From Owenia fusiformis (Eukaryota > Annelida > Polychaeta > Sabellida > Oweniidae): a stretch of DNA of 64,000 bases. Under the pieces are notes generated by a model. The model worked only from the letters and a program-made list of their open reading frames with translations. It did no database searches and was not told the origin of the DNA. Within the stretch, counting starts at the first letter, position 1; the number at the start of each line of letters is the position of its first letter. Location of the stretch: the NCBI GenBank assembly GCA_903813345.2, contig CAIIXF020000004.1, positions 10,486,196 through 10,550,195 on the forward strand. Reading direction: 5' to 3'. Shown here piece after piece: positions 32,973 to 44,884 of the stretch. The position numbers and the translations under genes are program-made.

Positions 32973-35321
32973 ATGGCATGCAAAATTGCAGCATTATCAA
33001 TATTTGGATGCTTTGTCGTAGTCACCATGGCAGCTGAAATGCGACAAGCAACGGAAAAGGAAAATTTTGTAACTGATGAAGAAGCGAAGAAAAACCTTGA
33101 AATGATTGAATATTATGTCAACAAAACAAAGATGACACCATATGATAATTTCATCATTTCGTCTGGTTTAAACAGAATAAAACGTAATGCAGTCCCAGGA
33201 AGCAATGAGTAAGTTCTCTTAATATCATTTTACACTGTCGATCCTCTCGATTACGCTGGAACCATTAGGTAGGTACAATTTTTCCTTATTTCACACGTTG
33301 TAGGCATTTTTATCACAAACGTGTATCAGTATCATATGTTTAAGATTAAGAAAATGTACACATTTCTGAACAAATAGGTCAGAAGACGGAGGAATCGTTG
33401 ATTCAATTCCTCACTTAAGTTACATTAACGGTATTTCGAAAAATAGTTTCGGTAACCAGCGTAATCGAGTGGATCACCAGTGTTTTAAGTCCACCCACCA
33501 ACTTATTCCATATGTCTCAGTCAAAGTAGAATACATATATTCTCATAATAAAAATTGCCATTGAAATTTAATTCAGATCTGGAAATGTGTTCTTTGACAT
33601 CCATGCGTTACCAATAAGTTTTTTCAAATCCTCTTTTGGATTTAATTTTAGACCCTTCTTTACAATCTTCAAATGATTGCTATAATTTATTTTGGTAACA
33701 CTTCAACACTTATAATGATTTGTTATACATATAACAATTTCAATACTCTGTCTTAACATGGCTTTTAAAGTTTCATCAATAGTCTTTGAATTCACTTCCA
33801 TGCATATTTGATATTTCACAATTATTGAAAGTATATTAAAAATGATTTTTAGGTATTTTACCATGTAAAACTGGATCTTGTTTTATGATTTTAAAATGTA
33901 ATAGCCCATTTCTTCTATGATATAACTCTTTGCCTCAGGCACTGGTGTTGCCAAGAAGACCCTGTGTTTGGTAAGGAGTACAATACTCGAACAGAGGGAG
34001 TGTATAAACCAGTCACAAAGATCCGTAGAAGTCAAACTAAATGTGGCTTTGGTGGATGGAAAAGATGTGTAGTAGACAGGACCTATACGACGTAAGAACT
34101 ATTCAAGATTTTGATTTTCAATTAATATTCCTTTTGTAATATGATATTTTTCTGCCATTTGCAACATGTGATCGCAATTTACATATAATATTTCCAATCA
34201 ATTTAATATCTAATATTTTATTATCCCATCTAATGGAGTTTTTGGGTGGTATAGAGAAACAACCCTGTCTGTCCATATGTTCCATAGGAAATAACTCAAT
34301 TTTTTATTATGTTTTATACTTATACTCGTATTCTATATGAGCAAAAGTTTTTTCTTGAAAGCTTACTATGAAACTTATGAATTGTGATATTAATGTTTTA
34401 ATGCAAAAATAATTCATGGTGTTAAGTCCACTCCACAATCTTAGTATTAAGTTGAAAATGGCAGCCGTTTAACATTTATTGGCCCAATCCCAAAAAGAAG
34501 AAGATCAGTTTCATTGATATTTTATATGCAAATATAGTTGGAATCATGACAGATTGTACTGTGTCAATTTGGATAATGTGGTACTCATTTATATTTCTCA
34601 GCCTGATTTACTGTTTTGTTCAAATTTGTTTTAACCTTAAATCATTGTTTAGGATGTTGTGTCTTTTTCTAGTGTCTGGTTGTCTGGTTTTATTTTGTAA
34701 TTTTTCTTACTTGAACTTTTAAATTATTTGCTTTCGTTTTTTTCAGTTTGGAGGTGACCTACAAAAGTGTTATTGACACAAGAGAATTTCGTCAAAGTGA
34801 ATGGACCCAAGGATGCCCCAGCCTTAAAGTCACTTGCTGTCGGGGTTTCATTTTGAATAAACCTGTTAATCAATGCATGAGTAAGTTCTATTCCATTTTT
34901 CATTTTTATATTCATTTGAGTTATGCCACCTCTACAATGCAGTAAAAGAATTTACCCACCAGTGCCAAACCGGCACAGTTCTGATTTTGAAAGTTAATAA
35001 CTTTTATAGATAAAGAAAGAACAATGAAATAGCATACATCCTAGAAGGAAACTAGCTCCATTGATTTCGCAGGACTATATCTGACACAAGATACAATTTT
35101 TGTTCTAATTTTTTAAAGTTTATATTGGTAAGCTTGCCTCTTCTATTTTTCTTTGAATTTTTAGGAACTAAATCTGGCGATTGTGCTGACATATTGTGTT
35201 TCTCTTTTCAGCTATTGATGAAATCGAGGCTCTAGGACGAGTGCTAAAACAAAATGGAGGAGAAGCTCTGTGTCTCATGCAGATATTAGGTGGAGGAACA
35301 TGTCAAATGAATAAAAAATAA
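32973..35321 (+). CDS. Secreted 10-cysteine proprotein 2, EMI-like (four exons)
   Basis: Exons 32973-33208, 33939-34091, 34747-34880 and 35212-35321 (stop TAA) give 210 residues. Exons 2 and 3 are exactly as long as in the paralogue (153 and 134 bp) and phases are again 2, 2, 1. The open frame extends upstream, but I start at the ATG before MACKIAALSIFGCF, since it gives a signal peptide and aligns with gene 1. The prosegment keeps EEAKKNLEMIEYY.NKT..TPY and ends in RIKR (68-71), an RxKR convertase site. The ten cysteines after it match those of gene 1: HWCC, KCGFGGWKRC, QGC, TCCRGF, QC, LC, TC. The last exon shares (N/H)GGEALCLM. The C-terminus is otherwise divergent. Likely an extracellular protein; EMI-like by pattern only. 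Function unknown. Confidence 0.88.
34218..34300. repeat. Diverged 5' fragment of the GGCGGCCATTTT family
   Basis: TTTATTATCCCATCTAATGG with GGTATAGAGAAAC and AAATAACTCAA echoes the 5' end of the family, within intron 2 of secreted gene 2. Heavily mutated. Confidence 0.5.
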
Positions 35322-35443
35322 CTTCCAGATGTAAACTTCTCATTTATGCAATGCTGACTTCTTCTCTCTGCAGATGTTAAAACCTCTCCACCTAGTTGTT
35401 TTGTGGCTTGTTACATTTACTGTTGTCATTGCTATGTAATTAA

Positions 35444-36137
35444 CCTTTAGCGTGCTGCCGGCGGACTCGTCCACCGAGACTAAAATGTCTCTCACAACTG
35501 CCGGCGGACCCGTACGCCCGATTTCAAACTTTTAAAAACTTTACTTTTTCGCGCCATTCGTATTGTCCAATTAGATTGCCCGATTTATTCAGTGCCTAAC
35601 ATGACTTCCTGTTGACCTAGAAATGGCGATATTTCGAAAAATAATTCTCAATTCAACAATTTAAACAGTGTTTTAGTCGTTTTTAGTGAACGAATCGTAC
35701 AAAATGGTGGACAAATACGATCACAACGAAAATGTGGAGGAAATAGATTACGATTTCGAGCTCTTTAGGCTCTTGGAAGCCGATAACGGTCATCGAAAAT
35801 AGAAACTAGAATATTTTCTGAATTGAAAAATTGAACATTCGATCGCTGCAAATTCAGATTTGGATTCTGACCAGACGAAGAGGCGGAGCGGCGGATTCCG
35901 GAGGAGTATTCATGGTATATTTATGCCCAGTTGTGTTAATGTACGAAAAAATTCATGAGAACATTTTTTTCATGAGCCAGGCCATTGTATCTTCCCTTTG
36001 TGAAAATTTTATCCAGATTCATTCAGTAGTTATTGAGATATTAATTATTTAGTCCAGGTATATCATTTTTTGCACTCTTTGAAAAATAAGCCAGTTGCGT
36101 GGGATATATTTGCTGAAATAAGGCAGCATGGTAAAGG
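35444..36137 (+). mobile_element. Internally deleted piggyBac-like element
   Basis: Flanked by TTAA at 35440-35443 and 36138-36141. Left end CCTTTAGCGTGCTGCC; right end, reverse complemented, CCTTTACCATGCTGCC. A short open frame from the ATG at 35704 reads MVDKYDHNENVEEIDYDFEL and ends after 32 codons in HRK. An acidic start followed by FRLLE is compatible with a transposase N-terminus, but the DDD catalytic core is absent. A later stretch with SDLDSDQTKRR may be another remnant. The element begins about 120 bp after the stop codon of secreted gene 2. Confidence 0.8.
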
Positions 36138-36634
36138 TTAATAATGAGTGGAACAAAGCAATTTTGAAATGGTATAAACATATATATTCGGTCTCTATTT
36201 TCATTGATCATGTTGCTCTTCAATAAAAGAGATTTAATCATATGTCTGCAGAGAGGAATATAGACCACTGAATGAAACTGCTAGGAGAATGCAAACATAG
36301 GCGCACAAAAAGCAACACTGGTGCATTACAGTGCTCCCCCAGGAGGAGGATTGGAGGATTTTGATTTTTTTAGTGCAACAATTTAGCATTTTGTAAATTT
36401 TTGTGCAGCATTTTATGATTTTGTAATTTTTTGTGCAACATTTTACGATGTGCAACATATTAGAATTCCTTTATTTTTTATTGTAACATTTCAGAGGCGC
36501 ATCTAATTGTTGTAATACTAGCTAAGCAAAGGCTATATTTTATGTCCAGTTTGGTAATGAAAACTACAATATACTGCATGTCAATTGTGGTAATATAAAT
36601 TTAAAATAAATGCTTTGTCGTTTGAGTTATGATA

Positions 36635-36785
36635 CAGTAAAACCTGTGTATATTGAACTTTTTTCAGAGAAAAAGAATTTAGTGTTGGTAGGTGCTCACT
36701 ACAGAGATAATATAGAAGTCAATTGAGTTTGTTTAGAGGAGAGGTGTCCACTAGAGACAGGTGTTCACTTAGACAGGTTTTACTG
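36635..36785. mobile_element. 151-bp MITE with CAGTAAAACCTGT ends
   Basis: Perfect 13-bp terminal inverted repeat CAGTAAAACCTGT/ACAGGTTTTACTG flanked by TA on both sides (36633-36634, 36786-36787). Internal AGGTG(C/T)TCACT blocks are repeated. Tc1/mariner-type target site. Confidence 0.88.
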
Positions 36786-36889
36786 TATACATTATACGTC
36801 ATGTTGTCAGTTGATTGTGGTTTACAAACAAAAAGTTCATTATGTTAAACATTTCGTTTGTATGTTCAAATTACTGTTAGTCATATAGA

Positions 36890-37245
36890 TGGCAGTTCAC
36901 TATGCAGTTCAATAAATTCTCAAAACCAGTCTTTTGATGTTTACAATAAAACACTGAATTCTTCACCATCTATTGACAATGCCATATATATGACTGTGCA
37001 TTTAACTTCTTGAATATATCAAACACTATAGGTATCTTAATATGGCTGTTCACTAGGCAGTTCAATAAGTTCTCCAATCCAGTCTTTTGATGTTTACAAT
37101 AAAACACTGAGTTTTTCGCCATCTATTGAGAATCCTTAATGCCATATACATGAGTGTGCATTTAACTTCTTGAATATATCAAACAATACATCTTAATATG
37201 GCTGTTCACTAAGCAGTTCACCAAGCAGTTATCTAAATTCTCCAC
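36890..37245. repeat. ~155-bp tandem repeat, 2.3 copies
   Basis: GTCTTTTGATGTTTACAATA recurs at about 36929 and 37082, and TTAACTTCTTGAATATATCA at about 37002 and 37160; a third copy of TATGGCTGTTCACTAAGCAG starts near 37197. Confidence 0.85.
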
Positions 37246-38910
37246 TTTCCAAAAATCATGTTTTAAAAATGTATTTAATTGGTCGCTAATGACTTATATC
37301 ATCAAAATGAACATCAAGTAGTGTGTATTTGGATATTAAAGGTACAAAACCTCGGGATTTTTATTATATAATGTAAAATGGATCAATATGTGTAGATAGA
37401 CCTAATGAAGGTAAATATAGCCTTGAAATACCATAGACTAATCAAGATCAGACTATATTAGCAGCGTGACTAAATGTATTTACTTTGGAAAATGAGGGAA
37501 TATACCTTATCAATAAACCCTGATCAATTTGATGATTCAAAGAAACCAGGGAATTGAGGCTATATTTATGATGTTATACTTGTACATATTCAGGCAGCAG
37601 TGTTTGTAAACAAAGTTGTTTTTGGAAAGTAGCTAGAAGTTATAACCCTATCTCTGCCATTAAACTGTAAGGACATCATAGCAAGTATGTTGCATGATTT
37701 ACTTGATTGAAGTACGCTCTTATCACATCCTCTGACCACTGGTTTCAAAGATCTCCAAGTATATGTAGCCCTGTGTTTAACCAATTAACTTTGTTATTAA
37801 CATTGGCAAGCAAGCACAATCTATTCCACCTTCTTTTCTTCAATAGTTTGATTACTCCAACAACTTAAGTTTGATAGGGATATGTTGATGTCATTTGTTA
37901 AACAATATATACTACACAAAAAAAAGCTGAGGAGCAGTCCTTTTCCTCAAAGATTTAAATGTTAAACCCCATGTATATTTTCTAAGCCCGAACCGAGGGA
38001 AAATGATAATGTAAATGAATAAAATGAATAGGTACCTTGACAAAGGTCACAAAGGTGACACTGGACTTTCAGAGTTGGTGTTTGCAAATTGTTTTTCATC
38101 AATATGTACCTTGACAAAGGTCAAAAAGGTGACAATCAGCCTTCAATCACAGTTCTTCAAAATCCAGAAAAATTCTTTCTTTTTTACCCCCTGCGATAAG
38201 CAGTTAGCATTTCCCTGATTAAGAACTCGCAATCTAATTGGCTGTCGCAATACTGTGACAGAAATAATGAATAAGTCATTGCGCATAATTAGAACACACA
38301 ATTCAGTTTAATTGGGTGCTTCCAAATTGGTTATAGCAGGGGGAAGAAGGAGGTACGGATTCTGGATACCTGCTTAGGAGGATGGTGACAATGGACTTTC
38401 AGAGATGGTGTTTGCAAATTGTTTTTCATCATATTCAGAGGCAATGTCCCTGCTTTAGCACTTTAATTCCACAAGTTCCAAAACATGACTACTCTGACAT
38501 TTTTAAGCTGAGATTAGATTGATACAGAATTTTCTCATTAAAAAATCAATCTCAATCTAAAAGAACAGGAGTATTGCCTGTGCAAAAAAATATTCTATAA
38601 ATGGGACAATTTACAAAAATTACCGTTAAAACCAAAACTTTTATAGGAAATAACACAAACTGACATTTGTTTTATATTTTGCAGTGTGGCCATTTTATAG
38701 AATGCAAGAATTTTTCATATGTTTAAAAATATAAAAGGTTTGATATGAATTTTTTCCATGGATCATACCTCTTCAATTTCTATGATAGGAGGTAGAATTA
38801 TTCAATTTATTTCATGAGATTGTTCCTGGGAGAGTTCCAATCACCTTTCTTTCAATGAATGTCACTGTACAGTAAGTGAAGAAATCAAACATCACTTTTT
38901 ATATTTATAT
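37246..38910. other. No gene recognised
   Basis: About 1.6 kb of AT-rich DNA. A block with GGTACCTTGACAAAGGTCA and GGTGTTTGCAAATTGTTTTT occurs around 38030-38130 and part of it again at 38385-38435. The open frame at 38015-38218 is this repeat. Confidence 0.4.
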
Positions 38911-39170
38911 CAGGGGTGTCCCCAGGATTTTTTCAAGGGGCTGCGTCCACATTTGAAAACAGACTTTATCATCATAGCTTGCACTTAAAGCCAAGCTTCT
39001 CCGTCTTTTTTGCTAGAGAATGTTGTTCTCCTTTTCTCCAAATACACTTTTCCTCACTACCATGAATAAAACCTCCATGTATTTGGCTTAAAAAGGGGAT
39101 TGGATCACACCCAATTTTCTCTTCAGTTGGGTGAAGAGGAATAAATAAAATCTAAAATTCTGGGGACGCC
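38911..39170. mobile_element. MITE with CAGGGGTGTCCCCAGG left end
   Basis: CAGGGGTGTCCCCAGGATTTT and AAAATTCTGGGGACGCC form an inverted pair; about 260 bp between. An ATTTATAT/ATTTATGT pair outside (38903-38910, 39181-39188) may be an imperfect 8-bp target duplication. Confidence 0.7.
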
Positions 39171-39261
39171 AAAGTAAAGTATTTATGTTCTCAAAAATGT
39201 AATTGAGTATGAGTTGTTTCCTCATGTTATCAGGAGCTTAATACAGTGGCATAAAACAATG

Positions 39262-39312
39262 GTGAGGTTTTAGATATGTGGTATATTCTGATGGAAATAT
39301 AGATATCTTACC
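39262..39312. repeat. GGTTTTAGATATGTGGTATAT repeat, third copy
   Basis: Matches the paired blocks at 24651-24845, including the ATATAGATATCTTAC end; upstream TTGTTTCCTCATGTTATCAGG also matches sequence near 24275. Confidence 0.65.
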
Positions 39313-39492
39313 AGGACACGGAGATCTTACTGAACGCCACCTCTTTGAGATGTTATAGAACGTTTTACATGATAATATAATCCCCAATTATTGTAGTATT
39401 TTATAACAAATCTTAATTTATTTAATTCATTGAAAAGCTTGTGTCATATCCACCCCCCCTTCAAATTGGTGTTCACAGTCAGGGCTCAGGTC

Positions 39493-39720
39493 CAGGGCTC
39501 TCACCAGGAAATATTTAGGGTGTGGCGCTAACATCTTCAGAATCACTGTTCAGTCGTAATACATCATATTTATGTTATGTTTTATCCTTTTTACATGCTA
39601 TTATTGTATATTCAGTCAAGTTCAGACTGTGGACACAGTCATGATTTGCCAATAGGGTGCGGAGGGAGCTAAATAGAATGTGGTGCTGCGCCACAGTCTA
39701 AAGGCCTGGCGAGAGCCCTG
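39493..39720. mobile_element. MITE with CAGGGCTCTCACC ends
   Basis: CAGGGCTCTCACCAGG and CCTGGCGAGAGCCCTG make a terminal inverted repeat around about 200 bp; GTGGCGC(T)/(A)GCGCCAC blocks are also inverted inside. The ends resemble hAT-type MITEs. No exact flanking duplication. Confidence 0.8.
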
Positions 39721-40987
39721 GTCTTTATATTCTGCAAGATTTAATGGCTGACAACTATCTGAAATTGCCTTATTCTAAAAATCTCACATGGTAAATGAGG
39801 TTATCTCTTGTTTTGATTCAACCCCCAATTCAAAAGTTTCGATGTTGTATTTTTCTTTTCAAAATTGAGAGAAATTGGATGAATTTTGTAAGATTTAGAT
39901 TCACAAAATATTTAGATGATTGCCTATATTGTATGAAAATGTATGAAAATCTATTAGTTCATTCAAATTTTTAAGAGGTATTGTTTGAATTTGTTCTTGA
40001 GCAGACGGATATTTTGCAGAATAATGAGGCTGCCTCATATGTTTACTGGTCACCTAGCTCTGTTCTCACTTGATAAGATCTGTTTTGAAATGGGAAAGCC
40101 ATCCGGTTGGTTATTATCCCATCGAACGAAGTTCGGAGGGATATAGGGAACGCCTCCGTCCGTCCGTCCGTCCGTCCGGGCAATAACTCAAATACCGTTG
40201 GCCCGATTTTGTTCATATTTTGTACACATATACCCTATGGGGGTAGAAGTTCTGCTCGAAAGCCGATTTTCAAAATGGCCGCTCATTTCAAAATGGTGGC
40301 CATTTTAGTGCCGATTTTACAGTAATTTAGGTGCAATATGTAAAACTGTAATAGCAATATGTTTTAAATGTAAAAAAATTATAAAGGACATTAATAAAGC
40401 TACAATGTAGATATTAAAAAAGCACATGGCAGCCATCTTGAAAAATGGCGGCCTTTACTCGTTATTTTACGATTTTTGCTGTAACTCGAAAAGTAGTGGA
40501 GCGATTTTGTTCATATTTGGTACGTGAATACTATAAACATTGCACACTGTCTATAAGAAACTTTTGGTAGAAGGCGGCCATTTTGAAAAATGGCCGCCAT
40601 TTTAACGTATTTTACTATAACTCGAAAAGTAGTGGAGCGATTTTTTCATATTTGGTATGTGAATACTATAAGCATGGCACACTGTCCTATGACACTTTTG
40701 GTAGAAGGCGGCCATTTTGAAAAAAATTTTGAAAAATGACCGCCATTTTAACGTATTTTACTATAACTCGAAAAGTAGTGGAGCGATTTTGTTCATATTT
40801 GATATGTGAATACTCTAAGCATGGCACATTGTCTAATAAAACTTTGGGGAGTAGTCGGCCATCTTCAAAAATGGCCACCATTTTTATGTGTTGTGTGTTA
40901 TTTTACAAGTACATGTGTGCGATTTTTCAAAAATTTTATAGGCGGCTACTTAAAAGCATATTATTTCTTCTGATGACAACTTGGCTA

Positions 40988-43050
40988 CCATGTTTAAACG
41001 TAAACCATGATACCATGGTATACCATGGTTTACCATGGTCTATCATGATCGGCAATGAAATTACCATCAACTCTGACCATGGTGGCAATGATGTTTTTTT
41101 GGTCAATTTTTGACCATGGTATACCATGGTATATCATGTTATACCATGTTTCATGGTATTTCATGTCCAAAGTTTGCCATCAAATACCATGGTATTTCAT
41201 TGCCATGTTCCTGACCATCATTTACCATGGTATTACCATGGTATATGATGGTTGATTGCATTTCATGGCATTTCATTGTAAGATGTGACAATCAAATACC
41301 ATGGTATTTCAATGCCATGTTCCTGACCATAATTTACCATGGTATATCATGGTTGATGGCATTTCATTATAAGATGTGACAATCAAATACCATGGTCATA
41401 CCATGGTATTTCATTGCCATGTTCCTGACCATCATTTACCATGGTATTACCATTGTATATCATGGTTGATGGTATTTCATTGTACAATTTGACAATCAAA
41501 TGTCATGGTCATACCATGATATTTTATTGTTATGTACCTGACCATCATTTACCATGGTATTACCATTGTATATCATGGTTGATGACATTTCATGGCATTT
41601 CATTGTACCGTGTGACAATCAATTACCATGGTCATACTATGTCATTTCATTGCCAAAATCATAACTCTCATTTATCATGGTTTTATCATTGCATTTCATG
41701 GTTGGTGGTATTTCATGGCATTTTATTGTCAAACCTGACCATCAAATACTATTGTCACACCATGGTATTTCATTGCCATAATCATAACTATCATTTATCA
41801 TGGCATATCATTGCATTTCGTGGTTGATTGTATTTCATAGCATTTCATTGTCAAACCTGACCATCAAATATCATGGTTATACCATGGTATTTCATTGCTA
41901 AAAAGAACTCTACAAGAGTCTCAAGTCTAAAATTGGCCAGAGTTGAAATGGATCATGAAATGCAATGAAATACCACGTTTAACCATGAAATGCAATGAAA
42001 TACAATGATTGATCATGATATGCAATGAAATGCAATGATCTTTCTTGCAATGCAGTGAAATACAATGAAAGGCCATGTTCAAAAAGTATTTTTTACATGA
42101 AATATCTTTATTAATAAATGTTGATTAGATAACCAAATTATTATAATTAGTGATTCTGATATTCATCAAAATCACAACTTTATATACTTTTGTTCCTTTA
42201 TTTAATAAATTAATTTCTATTATGAATAATTAAGTTAATAACCCTAGAAACAATTTTTTTTTTGTTAAACAAATATGCTTTACTTTTATTTGACTGTTGT
42301 CGGTTAAATAGGAGATCAACTTAATATTTTGTAAGTCAAACCTCCAGTCTTCGATTAAACATCTTGACTGTACTTCATTGCATTTGATGGTTTGTAACCA
42401 TGAAATACTGCAAAATAGCAGTATTTTTAAATGCAAAATTTTAAGTATAGTTTCCACAGTATACCATAGTAGATCGTGATAATTAAATGGCTCCATTGCA
42501 TATCATGGTTAAATGTCTAGACCATGATATCACTGCATTTGATGGTATTTGACCATGAAATACTGTGAAACGGTGGTATTTTTTAGATACAAAATTACTT
42601 GTTAATTGACCATGGTATACCATGGTATATCATGATCGTTAAATGGCACCATTGCATTTCATGGTCAGGAGCGTTTTTTTAACATGGAGTTTCCCATTGA
42701 AAAAATACTGCCGTTTCACAGTATTTCATGGTCACAAACCATCAAATGCAATGATATCATGGTCAAGAAACCATCAAATGCAATGATATCATGGCCGAGA
42801 ACTTGACCATGATATCATTGCATTTGATGGTTTCTGACCATGAAATACTGCGAAACGGCAGTATTTTTTCAATGGAAAACTCCATGTTAAAAATGCACTG
42901 TTAACAATGAAATGCAATGGTGCCATTTAACGTTCATGATCGGCCATGGTATTACCATGGTATTTCATTGCATTTCATGGCCATATACCATGGTATACCA
43001 TGGTCATACCATGGTATACCATGGTCATACCATGGTCCATTTCAACATGG
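40988..43050. mobile_element. 2.06-kb CCATGG-rich palindromic element with TA duplication
   Basis: Inserted at a TA in copy 3 of the GGCGGCCATTTT family; the empty site is visible at 32316-32317 in copy 2. Ends CCATGTTTAAACG and (reverse complemented) CCATGTTGAAATGG are inverted. Both flanks are largely tandem ACCATGGTAT-type palindromes with 90-120-bp higher-order units (TTTCATTGCCATGTTCCTGA recurs). The middle (about 42070-42470) is AT-rich and not palindromic. No transposase. The TA duplication suggests Tc1/mariner-type mobilisation of a palindromic satellite. Confidence 0.85.
42637..42932. repeat. ~295-bp near-perfect palindrome
   Basis: CGTTAAATGGCACCATTGCA at 42637 pairs with TGCAATGGTGCCATTTAACG at 42932, and matching continues inward through AACATGGAGTTTCCCATTGA and ACCATCAAATGCAATGATAT to a centre near 42795. 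It lies within the CCATGG-rich element. Confidence 0.88.
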
Positions 43051-43219
43051 TAGTGAGCAACCATTTTGAAATTGGTGGCCTTTCTGGTGTGTTGTTTTAT
43101 GATATTTGCTATATATTTTGTTTGTAAAAATGCCAGCCATTTCTATTCGATGGGATTCGCTACGCTTTGGCGTTGCCGTTGTTCTGGTTTATAAAATAAG
43201 ATACGATATATGATGGAAA

Positions 43220-43455
43220 AAGTGAAAAAAGCAAGGAAATCAAAAATCTAGTCAATACTCTAGAACCATATAGAAATACCAATATTCAGATACATCATCC
43301 AAGTTAGAGAGAAATGGAGAGGAATAGGAAAGGAATAGTGTAAATAGGCATGTAGTTAACACTCTAAATTGTATAAAAATGCCAACAAATCAGATACTTT
43401 ATTCAAAACCTGTTGAGAAATTAAGGGAAATAAGCATAAGTAGACAGACATTTTG
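43220..43455 (-). repeat. Family A repeats, two - copies
   Basis: Two tandem reverse-strand copies: GAGAGAAATGGAGAGGAATAG and AAATTGTATAAAAATGCCAA blocks. They end at AAATAAGCATAAGTAGACAG, about 430 bp before an inverted partner at 43885. Confidence 0.8.
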
Positions 43456-43884
43456 TTTACATACAAATTACATCCTCTTCAGACTTTGATTTTTCACAAC
43501 TTCATAAACTCAGATAATAAGCGCAAGCCAAACGTAATTGACATTTTGACTGCTGTAAATATTACAAATTCTCGTGTGATTTATGCAGTTTCTGCATGGA
43601 AGGAAACAGCCCTTGCATAAACTTTCAAGCCAAATTTTATTTAGTGAATAAATTATGCAATAGAAAATAATAAAAATAGATGGAGCTGCATGCTGAATTA
43701 TAAATTGTGTAATAAAGCAAGAATTTCTGACATTTTGTTTAAATATATTGAAAATTGGTGAAATATTTGAAACAAACATTGTGAATTATTTTTTCGGCTA
43801 TTCCTGATATTACACCTGTGTTGTTATTGTTGGTGATGGTTTAACATGCAATATCCATCAATTGATCACTGTGTCTGCTTAAAC

Positions 43885-44140
43885 ATCAATCTGCTCATGC
43901 TTATTCCACTCTATTTCTCTTTAAATCGGAGTAAAACATCCAATTCTCTGTCATTTTTAAAAATGATTTAGAGTGTTGATGTCTACTAAGGTTAGTCCAT
44001 GCTAATTCCACTCCTTCCACTCTCATTTCTGTTTTCAAGATCATTTATCAAAGCAGTGCCTCTATTTCTTGCAGTTCTGTATGTTATTTGTATCTTACTC
44101 TATTTCTTGTTGATTCCTCTCCCTTCTACTCTTATTCACA
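43885..44140 (+). repeat. Family A repeats, + copies
   Basis: CTGCTCATGCTTATTCCACTC, TTAGAGTGTTGATGTCTACT, then a second partial with TTGCAGTTCTGTATG and TACTCTATTTCTTGTTGATT. Confidence 0.7.
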
Positions 44141-44156
44141 TTTCTAGATATTTCAA

Positions 44157-44410
44157 TTTAGCAATGTTAGGAAATGGCAATTTTTAGAAATTTGGCAATA
44201 TTAGGAAATTGCCATTTTTAGAAATTTAGAAATATCAGGAAATGGCAATATTTAGCAATGTTAGGAAATGGCAATATTTAGAAATTTAGCAATCTTAGGA
44301 AATGGCAATTTTTAGAAATTTGGCAATATTAGGAAATGGCAATATTTAGAAATTTAGCAATGTTAGGAAATGGCAATATTTAGAAATTTAGCAATGTTAG
44401 GAAATGGCCA
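44157..44410. repeat. 35-bp minisatellite
   Basis: About seven units of TAGCAATGTTAGGAAATGGC then AATATTTAGAAATTT. Confidence 0.93.
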
Positions 44411-44884
44411 GTTTTAGCTTGACTTGAGCTCAGATTTCAGTTTATTTATAATCTCTTGAGGTTGTTTTTTCTGAATACACTTTTGAGAGGTAGCGCAAGT
44501 AGGTGTCTTCTAAATGGTACATTCCATCATTGTCCATGATCTAGGTTCTATCTTAATTATCATTTTCATTATATATTTGTCTCATGTGTCACAAAGGAGT
44601 GGTATCGAACAAAAACAGTAATATAAAATATTTCTAAATAATTTTCACATTAAATTGTTGTAAATCAGTCAACATTACATAAAATACCATGTTTTTTTAC
44701 AGAATGTTTTCAATGATTGGTTTAAGAGAAAAACATTGTTGAATTCAGTTCTCCATATCGATACCACTTCTTTGTAAGAGCTATGGGGAAATATGAGATC
44801 TAATCCTGAGGCTCTGAATTGTATAGTTTGCATTGTTTTTTACTCTAGGGGATAATATATTTTTTATGATATGGAATGAACTAT

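Larger units (their letters stand above)
40112..43190. mobile_element. GGCGGCCATTTT repeat family, copy 3, interrupted
   Basis: Starts TTATCCCATCGAACGAAGTT with a short GTCCGTCC tract, carries three to four 135-bp units, and ends TTCGATGGGATTCGCTACGC...GTTCTGGTTTA. The sequence 40988-43050 is foreign to the family. Left and right parts join precisely as in copy 2. A short triplet-like duplication, GGCCATTTTGAAAAAAATTTTG, occurs near 40720. Confidence 0.88.
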
